Positions 62,010-64,000 of a stretch of 64,000 bases of DNA are shown piece after piece. This DNA comes from Eleftheria terrae (GTDB lineage Bacteria; Pseudomonadota; Gammaproteobacteria; Burkholderiales; Burkholderiaceae_C): contig NZ_CP106951.1 of NCBI RefSeq assembly GCF_030419005.1, forward strand, positions 2,542,001 to 2,606,000, in the 5' to 3' direction. Each line of letters begins with the position of its first letter. The first letter of the stretch is position 1. A program made the position numbers and the translations under genes. The notes under the pieces are model-generated. The model saw only the letters and a list, made by a program, of their open reading frames with translations, did no database searches and had not been told where the DNA came from.

Positions 62010-62387
62010 TCAGGTCGAGAAACTGGAGCCGCAACCGCAGGTGGTGGTGGCGTTCGGGTTCTTGATCACGAACTGCGCGCCTTCGAGGTCTTCCTTGTAG
62101 TCGATCTCGGCGCCCACCAGGTACTGCAGGCTCATCGCGTCGATCAGCAGGGTGACACCGTTCTTCTGCATCTGGGTGTCGTCCTCGTTGGTGATCTCGT
62201 CGAAGGTGAAGCCGTACTGGAAGCCGGAACAACCGCCACCTTGCACGAACACGCGCAGCTTCAGGTCGGGGTTGCCCTCCTCCTCGACCAGTTCCTTGAC
62301 CTTCGCGGCCGCGCTGTCGGTGAAGACGATGGGAGCGGGCGGCAGGTCGGTGTTGACGGGGGCGAGGGTCTCGGCGGCGGCAGTCAT
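62010..62387 (-). CDS. erpA: Iron-sulfur cluster insertion protein ErpA
   Basis: This A-type Fe-S carrier delivers [4Fe-4S] or [2Fe-2S] clusters to apoproteins. The 125-residue protein starts [14 protein letters not shown] with AGGAGAA upstream. The three cluster-binding cysteines are in [11 protein letters not shown] (first) and [10 protein letters not shown] (second and third), the latter at the C-terminus. It lies 35 bp downstream of the bactofilin gene on the same strand. ErpA is often essential for respiration-linked isoprenoid synthesis in relatives. Confidence 0.95.
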   Translation of the reverse strand: MTAAAETLAPVNTDLPPAPIVFTDSAAAKVKELVEEEGNPDLKLRVFVQGGGCSGFQYGFTFDEITNEDDTQMQKNGVTLLIDAMSLQYLVGAEIDYKEDLEGAQFVIKNPNATTTCGCGSSFST

Positions 62388-62422
62388 AAATTCTCCTGGG
62401 GACTTCGGGTCCGACAGCGGAA

Positions 62423-62863
62423 TTATCCGTTGTTGGACGCCAGCTTCAGCGCATTGGCCGATGCGGCGGAATTGCTGGTGCTGGCAAGGCTGGCAGTTGA
62501 GGCCACGGCTTCACTCTTCAAGGGATGCACCTCGCCCTGGATCGTGGCGCCCTGGTGCATTTCCAGCGAGTGGTAGCGGACGTCGCCGAGGATGCGCGCC
62601 TTCGGCTGCAGCTCCAGCAGTTCGTCCGATTCCACCGGGCCTTCAACAGTACCGTTGATGATGACATGCCCGGCCTTGACCTTGCCCTGCACCTTGGCTT
62701 TTTCACTGATGACGAGCATGGTGCCGCCCTCGCCACTGGCGACCACGTCGCCGGAGATTTCGCCATCGATGCGCAGGCCCTCGCTGAACGAGAGACGACC
62801 TTCGATGCGGGTGCCCTCGCCGATCAGCGTGCGGATGGGCGGCTGCTTTTTCTTGCCGAACAT
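62423..62863 (-). CDS. Bactofilin
   Basis: This 146-residue DUF583 protein forms nucleotide-free filaments as a right-handed beta-helix. The ATG at 62863 follows GGAGAAA, while a TTG at 62875 would add MEKH and overlaps the ribosome-binding site. The core (about residues 15-112) shows the repeating six-residue beta-helix pattern: [72 protein letters not shown]. The C-terminal tail is Ser/Ala-rich and disordered. Bactofilins scaffold cell-wall enzymes in several bacteria, and an M23 peptidase gene lies nearby. Confidence 0.93.
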   Translation of the reverse strand: MFGKKKQPPIRTLIGEGTRIEGRLSFSEGLRIDGEISGDVVASGEGGTMLVISEKAKVQGKVKAGHVIINGTVEGPVESDELLELQPKARILGDVRYHSLEMHQGATIQGEVHPLKSEAVASTASLASTSNSAASANALKLASNNG

Positions 62864-62941
62864 GTGTTTCTCCAACGAGTTTGAAGGCGGCTTGGCCGGG
62901 GGGCAGTACCGCTCTCTTGATGACGCCAGCCCGCGCTGGGG

Positions 62942-63652
62942 CTAGAGCTTGATGGCTTGTTGTGCTCGCACGGCGCCGGCCGCGTCGGTGACGCGGACCT
63001 GGACTTGTTTTACCACGGCCTGCGCCGGGAAGTCGATGACACCTTCCACGCGCTGGTGCTGTTTGACCTGCAGCGGCCGGGCCCCGCCCGGCATCGGCAG
63101 GCTCCAGGGCCGGCCGTCCAGCGTGCCACTCAAGGTCACCTCATACCGGCCGTTGAATTCAGGCAGGGTCTTGCCGTTCTGCATCATCAGCAGCTGGTAG
63201 CGCATCTGGCCCGGGCCGGTGGGCTCGGCCTGCAGCGAACGCACCGCCAGCGCCTGCTGGCCGGACGAGGGCAACAGCCGCTCGAAAAAGCCGAGGTCGT
63301 TCTTCAGCGCCAGGTTCTCGGTCTCCAGGTCCTTGACCTGGTCGGCCAGCCGCTCCTGCGCCACCCGCTTGGCCGTCAGCAGGCTCTCGGCGGTGTTGGC
63401 GATGGACTGGGCCTTGTCGCGCTCCTCGCGCAGCTGCGCCACCTCGGCGCGCAGCCGGCGCAGCTCCTCGGGGTTGCCACGGTCCAGGCCGGCCAGCGAC
63501 TTGCCCAGCTCGAAGGCCCACAGCGCCAGCGCCGCCGAGAAGCCGAGCGTCAGCGCCAGCACCACCCAGCGCAGTGGCCAGGGCAGGTGGCTGCGCACCG
63601 TCATGCGCGGCGAGCTGATCGACAGCCGGCGGCGAATCAGCTTCCAGCGCAT
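62942..63652 (-). CDS. Membrane-anchored coiled-coil protein (DUF6776-like)
   Basis: The 236-residue protein has a basic N-terminus and one membrane helix (about residues 26-48: PLRWVVLALTLGFSAALALW). A long coiled coil with leucine/glutamate heptads follows (about 58-120: EELRRLRAEVAQLREERDKA...DLETENLALKNDL). A periplasmic beta domain then begins FFERLLPSSGQQ. The family is widespread in Betaproteobacteria but has no established function. It lies between argC and bactofilin on the same strand, so a role in scaffolding or division of the envelope is possible. Confidence 0.85.
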   Translation of the reverse strand: MRWKLIRRRLSISSPRMTVRSHLPWPLRWVVLALTLGFSAALALWAFELGKSLAGLDRGNPEELRRLRAEVAQLREERDKAQSIANTAESLLTAKRVAQERLADQVKDLETENLALKNDLGFFERLLPSSGQQALAVRSLQAEPTGPGQMRYQLLMMQNGKTLPEFNGRYEVTLSGTLDGRPWSLPMPGGARPLQVKQHQRVEGVIDFPAQAVVKQVQVRVTDAAGAVRAQQAIKL

Positions 63653-63680
63653 GGCTCGGGGCTCGTCGACAGGTTCGCGC

Positions 63681-64000
63681 TCACGGCAGCACCGGCACCA
63701 GCATCAGGCCGGTGGTCTCGTCCAGGCCACACATGAGGTTCATGCACTGCACCGCCTGCCCGGAAGCACCCTTGGTGAGGTTGTCCTCCACCACCAGCAC
63801 CATCGCCAGGTCGGGCTGCGGCTTGTGCACCGCGATGCGCACGATGTTGGAAGCGCGCACCGAGCGCGTCTCGGGTGCGGAGCCCGGCGGCATCACGTCG
63901 ATGAAGGGCTCACCGGCGTAGAAGTCCTCGAACAGGCGCTGCAGGTCGGCCGCCTGGCCCTGCGGCGTCAACCGGGCATAGAGGGTCGAATGGATGCCGC
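63681..64000 (-). CDS. argC: N-acetyl-gamma-glutamyl-phosphate reductase, C-terminal part
   Basis: ArgC reduces N-acetylglutamyl-phosphate to the semialdehyde in arginine synthesis. The frame runs off the right end, so only about the last 106 residues are seen. They show the conserved end of the family: [47 protein letters not shown] and [24 protein letters not shown]. The catalytic Cys lies outside the window. The ATG at 63971 is internal. Confidence 0.93.
   Translation of the reverse strand, partial: GIHSTLYARLTPQGQAADLQRLFEDFYAGEPFIDVMPPGSAPETRSVRASNIVRIAVHKPQPDLAMVLVVEDNLTKGASGQAVQCMNLMCGLDETTGLMLVPVLP

Noticed and set aside
1..64000. tRNA, rRNA, CRISPR, insertion sequences, prophage
   Set aside because: No conserved RNA segments, spaced direct repeats, transposase motifs or phage genes were seen.

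Overview
The window is 64 kb of GC-rich DNA (roughly two thirds G+C by eye) that is densely packed with genes. It looks like the chromosome of a betaproteobacterium of the order Burkholderiales. Signs for this are the Gram-negative porin of the Burkholderiales type, the orphan Bug/TctC-type solute receptor, the neighbourhood tyrS / M23 peptidase / anmK / erpA / bactofilin / argC, phoH-ybeY, ruvAB, and strong G/C third-position bias. This placement comes from gene content and protein sequence only. I saw no rRNA, tRNA, CRISPR array, transposase or prophage.

Layout. 1-2 kb: end of an unknown gene, then ruvB and ruvA (minus). 2-4.6 kb: a LuxR-type response regulator and its membrane histidine kinase (minus). 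4.7-6.1 kb: phoH-ybeY (plus). 6.3-14.9 kb: a seven-gene peptide-ABC operon (minus) with two different family-5 binding proteins and an M20 amidohydrolase placed between the two permease genes. 15-20.7 kb: porin, coq7, osmC-like gene, a candidate small RNA with its own terminator, ilvA, and a solitary cobT-like gene. 20.9-32.1 kb: a type II secretion locus, with a short gspC divergent from gspGHIJKLMNDEF. 32.3-35.4 kb: an AAA+ ATPase, an unknown lipoprotein and a cytosolic-type 5'-nucleotidase. 35.5-38.3 kb: a phenylalanine hydroxylase cluster (phhB-phhA-SDR and a FolM/PTR1-like reductase). 38.5-40.9 kb: a small ribbon-helix-helix/membrane-protein pair and an M48 peptidase. 41-50.6 kb: a Crp/Fnr-type regulator divergent from a seven-gene cluster that joins a complete branched-chain-type ABC importer to two AMP-forming ligases. 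50.6-54 kb: a convergent intergenic region with a cluster of DnaA-box-like sequences, then a PfpI/DJ-1 protein, a LysR regulator and an orphan Bug receptor. 54-64 kb: dtd, a CDF efflux protein and tyrS (minus), an M23 peptidase, a GH3 lipoprotein and anmK (plus), then erpA, bactofilin, a DUF6776-like protein and the C-terminal part of argC (minus).

How genes work together. The peptide operon looks like a complete import-and-hydrolyse unit (two receptors, two permeases, two ATPases, one amidohydrolase). The liv-type cluster looks like an uptake-and-CoA-activation unit for an unknown carboxylic acid. An 18-bp perfect palindrome sits 41.5 bp upstream of the start site I predict for it. The phh cluster carries the hydroxylase, the pterin dehydratase and a reductase with the pteridine-reductase form of the SDR motif, so it may be self-sufficient for tetrahydropterin recycling. 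The most novel-looking signals are the candidate anti-Shine-Dalgarno small RNA before ilvA, the operator and ligases of the ABC cluster, and the DnaA-box cluster between two gene ends.
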